This document shows positions 37,421 to 45,520 of a DNA stretch of 64,000 nt, piece after piece. The stretch is from Prolixibacter bellariivorans ATCC BAA-1284 (GTDB lineage: Bacteria > Bacteroidota > Bacteroidia > Bacteroidales > Prolixibacteraceae). The notes below the pieces were generated by a model, which did no database searches, was not told where the DNA came from, and saw only the letters and a program-made list of their open reading frames with translations. Each line of letters starts with the position of its first letter. Within the stretch, counting starts at the first letter, position 1. The translations under genes were made by a program, and so were the position numbers. The DNA lies in contig NZ_JHXO01000006.1 in NCBI RefSeq assembly GCF_000621705.1, forward strand, positions 452,143 to 516,142. Reading direction: 5' to 3'.

Positions 37421-37463
37421 AAAAGGTGAGGTTTGTTTCTGAATCTCACCTTTTCTATTTTAG
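37421..37463 (+). promoter_or_regulatory. Inverted repeat overlapping the predicted GH27 promoter
   Basis: AAAAGGTGAG (37421-37430) and CTCACCTTTT (37445-37454) form a perfect 10-bp inverted repeat with a 14-nt loop. Inside the loop is TTTG (37432-37435), exactly 20 bp before TATTTTAG (37456-37463), a weak TAnnTTTG match. The repeat may be an operator at the GH27 promoter. Alternatively it is a second terminator, though the transcription unit before it already ends at 37304. Confidence 0.5.
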
Positions 37464-37486
37464 CTTCCGATAAATAAAAGTTCGTT

Positions 37487-38857
37487 ATGAATCTGAGCAA
37501 AATCTTCAATCTTGTCATCGTTCTACTGATAGCTTTATCGTTTAGTTCATGCCATTCGGCAAAAAAACAGACGACTCCACCCAAGTTCTACGCTTACGCG
37601 GAAACGCCTCCGATGGGGTGGAATAGTTGGGATTGTTATGGACCAACCGTTACGGAAGCAGAAGTGAAAGCCAATGCGGATTACATGGCCGATCATCTGA
37701 AAGAATATGGCTGGCAATACATTGTCGTCGATATTCGGTGGTACGTCGAAAATACCAAGGCACACGGCTACAACCAGACTGATCCGATTTATTGCATGGA
37801 CGATTTTGGGCGATTAATGCCTGCTGTCAATCGGTTTCCATCCGCTGCTGATGGAGAAGGTTTCGCCCCGTTGGCGGATTACATTCATAACAAGGGATTG
37901 AAATTTGGTATTCACATCATGCGCGGTATTCCGGTGGAAGCAGTAAAGAAAAATACGCCGATTGTCGATTCGAAATACCACGCCCGGGATATCTATTCGG
38001 AGAAACAGCAATGCAAATGGCTGCGCGACATGTACACCGTCGATTCGACGAAAGCAGGTGCGCAGGCCTATTACAATTCGCTGTTTGATTTGTATGCTTC
38101 GTGGGGCGTTGATTTTGTGAAGGTGGATAATTTATCTCGCCCGTATCACCAGGGCGAGATTGAAATGATACGAAAAGCCATCGATCAGTGTGGGCGACCG
38201 ATGGTGTTGAGTACGTCGCCCGGAGCAACGCCATTGACCAAAGCCAAACATATTATGACACATGCCAATATGTGGCGTATTTGCGATGATTTTTGGGATA
38301 ACTGGAACTACCTGAAGCCGATGTTTAAATTGTGCAAAGAATGGGCTCCATACAGCGGTCCTGGCCATTGGGCTGATGCTGATATGCTTCCGCTTGGGCG
38401 GATTTCCATTCGTGGTGAACGAGGTGAGCCCCGCAAAACCGGCTTTACCAAAGACGAGCAATATACACTGATGAATCTTTGGGCGATGTTTCATTCTCCG
38501 CTGATGTTTGGCGGTGACTTGCCCAGCAATGACGCCTTTACGGATTCCTTAATTACGAATGGTGAATTGCTGGACGTCGATCAGCACAGCATTAATAACC
38601 GGGAATTAAAGAAGAACAATGGATTGATTGTTTGGACGGCTGATGTTCCGGATTCAAAAGACAAATATGTGGCTCTGTTCAACACAACCGATGAAAAGCC
38701 CGAAGTCGTTTATGTCAGTTTATCTGAGTTGGGGGCAAGAGGCGATTATGCCGCCCATAATCTATGGACGCAGAAAACAGATGCGGTCGAGAATGGAAAA
38801 ATAAGTGTAGAGCTGAGGCCCCATGCATCGGCCATTTTCCGGTTGGTGAAATATTGA
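37487..38857 (+). CDS. Glycoside hydrolase family 27 lipoprotein (alpha-galactosidase-like)
   Basis: 456 residues. Lipoprotein signal ending SFSSC (Cys22), then a GH27 TIM barrel: TPPMGWNSWDCYG (residues 40-52, substrate Trp and disulphide region), YIVVDIRW, GIHIMRGIP, the nucleophile Asp214 in VDFVKVDN, and acid/base Asp267 or 268 in NMWRICDDFWD. PGHWADADMLPLG also matches. A C-terminal beta-sandwich follows. GH27 enzymes release alpha-galactose or beta-L-arabinopyranose. Likely periplasmic or outer-membrane bound. It sits at one edge of the polysaccharide locus on the opposite strand, with its own promoter and terminator. Confidence 0.93.
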   Translation: MNLSKIFNLVIVLLIALSFSSCHSAKKQTTPPKFYAYAETPPMGWNSWDCYGPTVTEAEVKANADYMADHLKEYGWQYIVVDIRWYVENTKAHGYNQTDPIYCMDDFGRLMPAVNRFPSAADGEGFAPLADYIHNKGLKFGIHIMRGIPVEAVKKNTPIVDSKYHARDIYSEKQQCKWLRDMYTVDSTKAGAQAYYNSLFDLYASWGVDFVKVDNLSRPYHQGEIEMIRKAIDQCGRPMVLSTSPGATPLTKAKHIMTHANMWRICDDFWDNWNYLKPMFKLCKEWAPYSGPGHWADADMLPLGRISIRGERGEPRKTGFTKDEQYTLMNLWAMFHSPLMFGGDLPSNDAFTDSLITNGELLDVDQHSINNRELKKNNGLIVWTADVPDSKDKYVALFNTTDEKPEVVYVSLSELGARGDYAAHNLWTQKTDAVENGKISVELRPHASAIFRLVKY

Positions 38858-38944
38858 AAGGGCGTACTGTAGAACATATATGAGGGTTGCTTCCGTCTTT
38901 TTTTGAAATATTTTTTTACGAAATAGGAAGTTGCAACCAATTGT

Positions 38945-38987
38945 AAAAAAAGGGAATGGAAGATGTCACTCTTCTATTCCCTTTTTT
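38945..38987 (+). terminator. Terminator between GH27 and the ThuA-domain pseudogene
   Basis: A long stem, AAAAAAGGGAAT paired with ATTCCCTTTTTT and GAAG with CTTC, separated by single mismatches. It ends in a T run and lies about 90 bases after the GH27 stop. Confidence 0.9.
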
Positions 38988-39045
38988 GAATTACATATAA
39001 TTCTGTATTTTGACGGGTAACTAAACTGTGAACCAAACTGACATC

Positions 39046-39932
39046 ATGACTCGTAACCGAATTCTTCTCTATGGAATTGTTTTTATGCTCTTTTTGCAAG
39101 TCGTTCATTTCGCTTTCGCGGAAGGGAATTCAAAGACTTTTAAAGTAATTGCGTTTTACACGGCCGAGAACGTCCGGCACACATCAGTTTTGTGCACGAA
39201 GCCAATCGTTGGTTCTCAAAAACCAGTGGCGAGTACCATTTCACATACGATTCGACCAATAACTGGAATAATCTGAATGCCGATTTTCTGGCACAATTCC
39301 AGGTCGTTCTTTTTCTGGATACGCGCCCCGATTCAATTCCACAGCGGAAAGCTTTCGAAATGTACATGGAAAATGGTGGTGCATGGATGGGATTTCATTT
39401 TGCTGCCTTCAGTTTAACCCCCTCATCCTATCCGCAGAACTGGGACTGGTACCACAATGAGTTTTTAGGCTCCGGAGAATACGATGGGAATACCTGGCGG
39501 CCTACTTCGGCTGTTTTGAAGGTTGAAAATAGAAATCATCCGGCAACGCGAAATTTGCCCGAGAAATTCAAGTCTTCGCTCAATGAGTGGTACAAATGGA
39601 AAAACGATTTGCGGAAGAATCCCGATATCCGTGTATTGGTTTCCATCGATTCGAGCAGCTTCCCGTTAGGAACGGGACCAAAACTGTATGAAATATGGCA
39701 CGGTGGCGATTACCCAGTTGTCTGGACGAATACCAACTACCGGATGATTTACATCAATATGGGGCATAATGACATCGATTATGAGCACCATACGAATAAA
39801 GAGTTGTCTTTCACTTTTGATAATCCAACTCAAAACCAACTCATCATCGATGCACTTTTGTGGTTGGGCGAGAAAAACATTAAAGCAAATGAAAAAGGTG
39901 CCGCCAAATTGGAGCACCTTTTCGTCGATTAA
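39046..39932 (+). pseudogene. ThuA-like domain protein, frameshifted
   Basis: Two overlapping frames together make one ThuA-domain (trehalose-utilisation/glutamine-amidotransferase-like) exported protein. The first has a signal peptide (LLYGIVFMLFLQVVHFAFA) and FKVIAFYTAENV. The second starts HEANRWFS and continues through DFLAQFQVVLFLDTRPDSIP, GGAWMGFHFAAF and a long C-terminal part ending KLEHLFVD. The break is near 39176 in CGGCAC: adding one G would give the family-like NVRAHISFVHEANRWF. This is a one-base loss or a sequencing error. ThuA-like proteins accompany carbohydrate loci; their activity is mostly unknown. Confidence 0.85.
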
Positions 39933-39942
39933 ACGTTGTGAT

Positions 39943-40326
39943 TTATTTTAATTGAACCAGTACCACTGATTTAGAAGGAAGCTCGACCGAGAGTTTGCCG
40001 TTTTTCGGTTTCTTCACATCAAAAGCTTTTAGCGTTACTTTTCCATCCTGTACAAAATGGTTGTAGTCATTCATATTGGGAGAGGTGATTACCTGTCCTC
40101 TTGCCGAAGCGAATTCCTGTCCGGTTAAGGTCAAATCGATACTTTCTGCCTTTTCGGGATTCAGGTTGCAAAGTGTAATGCTTACCACGCCGGCTTTCAC
40201 CAAAGCAGATGCACTGACTGCAGGAACAGATTGTCCGTTGTATTCGTAATCATCGCAATTGAATTTTTCTCACAGGCCATCATCATGCTGGCAAGCGCAG
40301 CTATCAATAGTAATTTCTTTTTCCAT
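39943..40326 (-). pseudogene. GH51 alpha-L-arabinofuranosidase remnant with large internal deletion
   Basis: On the minus strand the piece starts with a lipoprotein-like signal (KKKLLLIAALASMMMAC, 40265-40326, after an ATG shifted by one base). It jumps, after a few codons and a change of frame, directly to the C-terminal beta-sandwich of GH51 enzymes: YEYNGQSVPAVSASALVKAG, GVVSITLCNLNPEKAE and SVELPSKSVVLVQLK before the stop. The whole TIM barrel (roughly 400 or more residues) is absent, and a TGA precedes the C-terminal part. It is therefore a dead gene. The intact ancestor would have trimmed arabinofuranose side chains in the periplasm. Confidence 0.75.
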
Positions 40327-40632
40327 TGTTTTGGATTCTTTCCTGGGTCGAAATTAGCAGGATATTACGGTTGAAGGAAACAGATGTGGACAAATGTCTT
40401 TTTCAAGAGGACAGAATGGTAACATTTTGGAAAAAGATGTAAAAGACACTTGCAAAACGAGTCATCAAAATGAGTTTATTTTCTCATCGGCTCGGGAACT
40501 TTATCTCGCTGGTTTGCGATGCTCATCTCGTCGCGGAAAGTTCTTCATCTCGTTATTGGTTAGCGAAAAGAGGTTATTTCAGAGCCGGAATTATACTAAT
40601 ACAGAATCTCTTTTCGTCCGGATGAAAGACTA
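40327..40632. other. Gene-free spacer between GH51 remnant and IS-like element
   Basis: About 300 bases of AT-rich sequence. A plus-strand frame of 79 codons (40394-40633) has no recognisable protein features, no promoter and no likely start, and I do not call it. The sequence probably holds the old GH51 promoter region and remains of deleted DNA. Confidence 0.5.
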
Positions 40633-40752
40633 AGACTGTCCCAATAATTCAGCCTTCCGAAAATGTCTAGAAGACTTCTTTGCCTTTGCCCTTCTTATCA
40701 AAGTATAACGAATATTGAAGGAGGGCATTGCTCAGAATTATTGGAACAGCCT
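40633..40752. mobile_element. IS-derived 120-bp remnant or MITE with terminal inverted repeats
   Basis: AGACTGTCCCAATAATTCAG (40633-40652) and the reverse complement of 40733-40752 (AGGCTGTTCCAATAATTCTG) match at 17 of 20 positions, forming terminal inverted repeats. The GACTGTCCCAA type is common at ends of transposase elements in Bacteroidota. The minus-strand interior reads like a transposase C-terminus (YSLYFDKKGKGKEVF then stop), which suggests an internally deleted IS. No convincing target duplication is seen. It lies within the damaged part of the polysaccharide locus. Confidence 0.5.
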
Positions 40753-40770
40753 TTCTATGATGGAGTAATA

Positions 40771-40863
40771 TTATTTTTCAGGAATCCAGACTTTCATCTT
40801 GTCAGTTTTTACCTTGCGAATGTCCATCGTGAGTTGGTAATCAATCCGGTCATCTTCTTTCAT
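40771..40863 (-). CDS. 30-residue ORF overlapping the GH3 stop (ATGA)
   Basis: The ATG shares bases with the TGA of the GH3 gene. It encodes MKEDDRIDYQLTMDIRKVKT then DKMKVWIPEK and ends in TAA 19 bases before the IS-like repeat's outer end. The composition looks protein-like. It may be a small translationally coupled peptide, or a C-terminal tail of the GH3 protein (or of a lost gene) displaced by a frameshift. No family is recognised. Confidence 0.3.
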   Translation of the reverse strand: MKEDDRIDYQLTMDIRKVKTDKMKVWIPEK

Positions 40864-43544
40864 TGTCCAATTACAGTGAATTTCTTCTTTAGAGTCAGGT
40901 TAGCCGAGTTACTTCCGACCATTACGACAAAGTCGCCTGGTTCCACCACATTTTTCATTTGTCGGTTCCAGAGCGAAAGCTCGTCGGATGTCAGTTCAAA
41001 GGTAACGGTTTTTGTATCTCCCGCTTTGATGCTCACACGGCTAAAGCCTTTCAGGTTTTTCCGGGGAGTCGTTACGCTGCTGTATACATCGCGCAGGTAT
41101 AGCTGAACAACGTCTTGCCCGTCTCTTTTCCCGGTATTCTTAACATCAACACTAACCGTTACTTTTCCGTCCGGTTGAATGGTGTCGGGATAAACCTTCA
41201 GGTTACTGTACGCAAAAGTGGTGTAGCTCAGTCCGTACCCGAAAGGATACAAAGGCTGATCGCTTTCGGTAATGTAACGGTGAATAGCCGATGGTTTTTG
41301 GTTGTAATAAATAGGCAATTGTCCTACTGCTTTCGGGAAAGTAACAGGTAATCGTCCTGCCGGATTGTAATCACCGAACAGCACATCTGCTACAGCTCTG
41401 CCTCCGGCCTCTCCCGGGAACCAACCTTCCACAATTGCCGGAATATGTTTGTCAATCCAATTGATCGACAGCGGGCGACCGTTTAGTAGTACACAAACTA
41501 CCGGAGTCCCGGTCTGCTCGATAGCTTGGATCAGGTCGCGTTGTTTTCCCTGGAGGTCGAGGGTCGCTGCATCGCGGTTTTCACCCACAAGATCATTCGA
41601 TTCGCCAAGAACAACCACGGCAACGTCGGCTTTTTTTGCCAAAGCAATGGCTGGGGCAAAGTTTACCTTTTTAATGTTCCAGCTAAGATGCGTACGGGCC
41701 TGGTAACCTCCTTCCCACATTTCAATCCGGATTTTGTACTCTTTCCCTGCTGTAAATTGCATGGGATACCTAACGATATTGGTGGCTCCCTTATTCCAGT
41801 TATCAACAACCTTTTGTCCGTCAATCCACATCCTGATACCGTCGTCGGAACTCAGTCCGAGCCATCCGTTAAACGATTTCGCCGGTTTCAGAAATCCGGT
41901 CCACCGGATGCAAAAGTGGTCGTCGGGAACGCCGGGGCCCGGAGACCAGGGCCATTCAAAATCAAGTTGCGGGTCAATGCGGGTCAGGAGCGGAGTTCCG
42001 GTAAATTCCTGCCCTTTAAAATATTCTCCTTTCAGTCCGTGATGTTTTTTATCGGGCGTAAGCAAAGCGCTGGAAGGAATAATCTGCCCCTTGATAATTA
42101 GCGGAACGCCTTCATCGTACAGTACCCTGGTCTGTTTCCCAACAACCTGTTTGATGCCATCGAGGATGGTAATGCCGGTGGCTTCGTGGGGAGAATAACC
42201 GCCCAGACGGACCTTGTTGGCATTCGGGCCAATAACGGCAATTGTTTTTATTTTTTTGGAAAGCGGCAGCAGGTTGTGGCTGTTCTTCAGCAAGCATATC
42301 GATTCGTGGCCTGCCCGGAGCGCCAGATTCTGAAACTCATTACAGTGAAAGCGTTCAGCAATCAGTTTTGGGTTGGTATATGGGTTCTCGAAAAGCCCGA
42401 GTTTAAACTTCAGTCGCAGTACATCTCCGGCGGCCTGGTCAATTCTTTTTTCCGGTATTCTCCCTTCCTTCACCAGCTTGATAATGGTGTTTTGCCACAG
42501 CTCGTTGGGGTAATCGTAGAACTGCATATCGAGGCCTGCTGATACCGCCTGGTATATGGCATCTTCGGGCGATTTAGCAACATCGTGGCTTGATTGCAGG
42601 TAACGCACCGCGCCCAAATCGGAAATCACCAGTCCCTTAAAATTCCATTCATTTCTCAATACATCAGTCAGTAACCATTTATTGGCGGCACAGGGAATTC
42701 CGTCGAGTTCGGAATAAGCGCACATTACGCCCAATGCATTTCCATTGTCGATAACCTTTTTAAATACGGGGAGAAAATCCTGAAGAACCGTGCGCTTGCC
42801 CAGCAATACCGGCGAGCAGTTGGCGCCTGCCTGGGGCTCGCTGTATGCGGCAAAATGTTTGGGGCCGGCAACAATCGAGCGGTCCGATGAAAGCGAATCA
42901 CCTTCCATCCCTTGTATCATCGCTGTACCAATTTCCCCGTCCAGATATGTGTCTTCGCCAAATGTTTCGGCAATCCGGCCCCAGCGGGGTTCTCTTCCCA
43001 ATCCCAGCACCGGACCGAATCCGTAGTCCACGCCGTGTGCCCTTGCTTCGGACCCGATGGCCCGTCCTACTTTTTTCATGAGTTCGCGGTCCCATGTGGC
43101 TCCCAGTCCGATATTCATGGGAAAAGTTGTTGCACCCTTTCCCGAATAGCCGTGCAACATTTCACACATAATCATCGCCGGAATTCTCCACCGGTTATGA
43201 GCGATAACGAACTTTTGCAGCGAATCGATCATGCCTGCAGTGGGTGGGTAAATATCGTGAATAGCGCCAACGCCCAAGCTATCGATGGCTTTTGCCGTTT
43301 TCCCGGGAGAGAATGCGCTCCCGGTTTTGAAGTGTTCGCCCCGGTACAAATCCATCTGGCGGACTTTTTCTTCCAGGCTCATTCTGGACAGCAAATCCTG
43401 AACGCGCGCATCGGCCGATAATGACGGATCCATATACGGGTAGCGCTTTGTTTGTTTCGAATTACAGGAAAACAAGCTACTACCCAGTACAAGCAATATG
43501 ATTATCCATTTTTTAGGTAAGCGATGTTGATAGTCTTTTAGCAT
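40860..43544 (-). CDS. Glycoside hydrolase family 3 lipoprotein with PA14 insert
   Basis: 894 residues. Lipoprotein signal with LFSC (Cys27). The GH3 N-terminal barrel includes VMCAYSELDGIPCAANKWLL and nucleophile Asp309 in GLVISDLGAV. The substrate-binding KHFAAYSE segment is at about 229-236. A second alpha/beta domain is interrupted by a PA14 domain (about 503-645: LKGEYFKGQEF, GWLGLSSDDGIRMWIDGQKV), followed by VVVLGESND and a C-terminal fibronectin III-like domain (VVQLYLRDVYSSVTTPRKNL). PA14 inserts shape the active site for short oligosaccharides. Activity may be beta-glucosidase or beta-xylosidase. Periplasmic or outer-membrane bound. Second-last minus-strand piece of the locus. Confidence 0.94.
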   Translation of the reverse strand: MLKDYQHRLPKKWIIILLVLGSSLFSCNSKQTKRYPYMDPSLSADARVQDLLSRMSLEEKVRQMDLYRGEHFKTGSAFSPGKTAKAIDSLGVGAIHDIYPPTAGMIDSLQKFVIAHNRWRIPAMIMCEMLHGYSGKGATTFPMNIGLGATWDRELMKKVGRAIGSEARAHGVDYGFGPVLGLGREPRWGRIAETFGEDTYLDGEIGTAMIQGMEGDSLSSDRSIVAGPKHFAAYSEPQAGANCSPVLLGKRTVLQDFLPVFKKVIDNGNALGVMCAYSELDGIPCAANKWLLTDVLRNEWNFKGLVISDLGAVRYLQSSHDVAKSPEDAIYQAVSAGLDMQFYDYPNELWQNTIIKLVKEGRIPEKRIDQAAGDVLRLKFKLGLFENPYTNPKLIAERFHCNEFQNLALRAGHESICLLKNSHNLLPLSKKIKTIAVIGPNANKVRLGGYSPHEATGITILDGIKQVVGKQTRVLYDEGVPLIIKGQIIPSSALLTPDKKHHGLKGEYFKGQEFTGTPLLTRIDPQLDFEWPWSPGPGVPDDHFCIRWTGFLKPAKSFNGWLGLSSDDGIRMWIDGQKVVDNWNKGATNIVRYPMQFTAGKEYKIRIEMWEGGYQARTHLSWNIKKVNFAPAIALAKKADVAVVVLGESNDLVGENRDAATLDLQGKQRDLIQAIEQTGTPVVCVLLNGRPLSINWIDKHIPAIVEGWFPGEAGGRAVADVLFGDYNPAGRLPVTFPKAVGQLPIYYNQKPSAIHRYITESDQPLYPFGYGLSYTTFAYSNLKVYPDTIQPDGKVTVSVDVKNTGKRDGQDVVQLYLRDVYSSVTTPRKNLKGFSRVSIKAGDTKTVTFELTSDELSLWNRQMKNVVEPGDFVVMVGSNSANLTLKKKFTVIGQ

Positions 43545-43613
43545 GTCAGAAAATTTTGAAATGTTTAGTTTGTGAATTTATCGAAGACAAAGCAGTCGAA
43601 GCGGATATCCCAT

Positions 43614-45467
43614 TTATTGATGGCTCGATATGGCCACGTTATCAATTAAATAAATATCGGAGCTCTGCATTTTGTCTGCGTCCGGCAACGGAGGAGCTTT
43701 GTGCTGATTCGGTGTTTCTCTCGTTGGTGTATTGCGGTAATGACCGGTTCGGAACGATATGCGTTCGGCCGACTTGACGACCATTATCAACGGAGCTTTG
43801 TCGACTACCTTCTCGTGATTCATTAACAGGGAGTAATGACCGTATGGACTGGCATCCATTTCAATCTTGAGCGAATACCATTTTCCTGTCTCGTATTTTT
43901 TCACCGTTTTTAGCGACGAACCGTCAGAAGCTTTTAGAGTGCCGTCCGGGGTGAACTGAAGCTGAACAGGGCGGTTGCCAAACCGGTCAGTAATATCAAT
44001 ATCGAAAGAAGAAGTATCCTGTTTCTCAATTTTAATCTGCATACTGGCTTTGATGTGGTGGCCTTCTTTGAACACCCGGATGGCCCGACCGTAGTCGTAT
44101 GGATCTTTATCGGTCATCTGGATGCATTTATTTCCGGTTTTGTCTTTAATCAGTTTCACCGGAGCCCATAGGGGCGAATAAATGTTCCAGTTGGTGATGG
44201 GGCCGTCCTCTTTCATATTCTCAAAGGTGTCGTTTATATCGCTGTCCACTTTGTAACGGACCGGCACCGGAATACGGCTAATCCACATATCTTCCTTATT
44301 CATGCTGTAGGTAAGCCACATGTCAGGCCCGGGAGGATTTCCGTTTCCTTCGGCGATTCCCCTCATATATTGAGGCCCGAAATCTTTCCAGTGTCCGTAA
44401 AATCTCCGGGGCGGAACTTCTCCCTGGACGACCAGCATATGATCAAACACAATCCCGTCGTCGCCGGTAACAATAACCAGCGGCCAGCGGTATTCCGACA
44501 GGTCAATCGGGTTGTAGCAAAGCGCATATCTTCCGTCGTCGGTTCTCTGTCCCCAGATTTTTCCTCCCGACATAATAAGCGTTTCGGCTTTTACCGGCTC
44601 CGAAAAGTTGTACCCGTTATCGGAAGAAATGGCGCAATAGGAATGTTTCCATAGAGCGACTACCTTTCCGTCGTTTCGGTGGTAATATGACAGCGCTTCG
44701 TGGCTTTTATTAAAGCTAAAGAAGCCGTCGATACCGTTGTCTTCGTCCCACCACTGCAATGTTTTCAACCGGTCGTGCAGCAATGAATCGCAGGCGGCCA
44801 CAAAACCAGCATCGGGCGATTCCTTGTAAAACGGATAGCTGGTGTTTGTTTCGTTCCAGTTATTGAAACTGCTGTAGCGGATGAAATATATCGGGCCAAA
44901 AGTCCCGTCCTGATGGATTTCCCTTACAACTCTACCGATTCCACCTTTTCCAAAAGGACTGGGACTATGTGCATAAAAAGCCAATGTTAGTAAACGGCCA
45001 TCGGGAGCGACATAAAAGCCCATACGCTGATGCATCATGTAGCCGGTACTTCCTTTCGGTAACTTTACTTCTTCCGGAGCATGATAGGGAGGAAACAGTA
45101 ATCCGGGTTTCTCCCAGTGAATACCATCTTTTGATGTTATTAACAGGGTTTGCCCGTTGGGTGTATGTTCTCCTTCCTTATTACTCAGATACAGAACAAA
45201 AAAAGTATGGTTCCAGTAGGCAAGCATCGGAGCATGATTGTATGTCCAGCCAAAACCGTCGCTCAATTCAGGATGTGTTCGGTTTGCCCGAAGTATTTGC
45301 CGGCTTTCGACGCCAATGGCATAACGTAATCCTCCTTCATGGTGGCTGGGATTGATGTACCTTCCGCCAATGTATCGAACCGGTTCACTCGGGCTTCCGG
45401 TTTGGGCCTGTAAACCAAAAGGAATGAGTAGGAACAGACCCCAAAGAAAAGGTTTGGTAAATTTCAT
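43614..45467 (-). CDS. Secreted sialidase-like (BNR) beta-propeller protein with C-terminal LamG-like domain
   Basis: 617 residues. Signal peptide MKFTKPFLWGLFLLIPFGLQ, cleavage near AQA/TGS. The body has repeated beta-propeller blades with Asp-box-like motifs (TSKDGIHWEKPGLL, ISSDNGYNFSEPVK, TGDDGIVFDHMLVV). A C-terminal jelly-roll stretch (about 430-610: FENMKEDGPITNWNIYSPLW, GKWYSLKIEMDASPYGHYSL) resembles a concanavalin/LamG sandwich. No sialidase arginine triad is evident. The enzyme class cannot be assigned. Its place between GH3 and the TIM-barrel gene (spacings of 70 and 53 bases) makes it a candidate lyase or glycosidase on the same glycan. Confidence 0.7.
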   Translation of the reverse strand: MKFTKPFLWGLFLLIPFGLQAQTGSPSEPVRYIGGRYINPSHHEGGLRYAIGVESRQILRANRTHPELSDGFGWTYNHAPMLAYWNHTFFVLYLSNKEGEHTPNGQTLLITSKDGIHWEKPGLLFPPYHAPEEVKLPKGSTGYMMHQRMGFYVAPDGRLLTLAFYAHSPSPFGKGGIGRVVREIHQDGTFGPIYFIRYSSFNNWNETNTSYPFYKESPDAGFVAACDSLLHDRLKTLQWWDEDNGIDGFFSFNKSHEALSYYHRNDGKVVALWKHSYCAISSDNGYNFSEPVKAETLIMSGGKIWGQRTDDGRYALCYNPIDLSEYRWPLVIVTGDDGIVFDHMLVVQGEVPPRRFYGHWKDFGPQYMRGIAEGNGNPPGPDMWLTYSMNKEDMWISRIPVPVRYKVDSDINDTFENMKEDGPITNWNIYSPLWAPVKLIKDKTGNKCIQMTDKDPYDYGRAIRVFKEGHHIKASMQIKIEKQDTSSFDIDITDRFGNRPVQLQFTPDGTLKASDGSSLKTVKKYETGKWYSLKIEMDASPYGHYSLLMNHEKVVDKAPLIMVVKSAERISFRTGHYRNTPTRETPNQHKAPPLPDADKMQSSDIYLIDNVAISSHQ

Positions 45468-45520
45468 ATTGATAAAGTATTCCGGGTGTTTAAGTAGTAT
45501 CAGGTGATTAACATTAATGC

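Noticed and set aside
40394..40633. 79-codon plus-strand frame in the damaged spacer
   Set aside because: No recognisable motif, no promoter or credible start, and it lies in decayed sequence.
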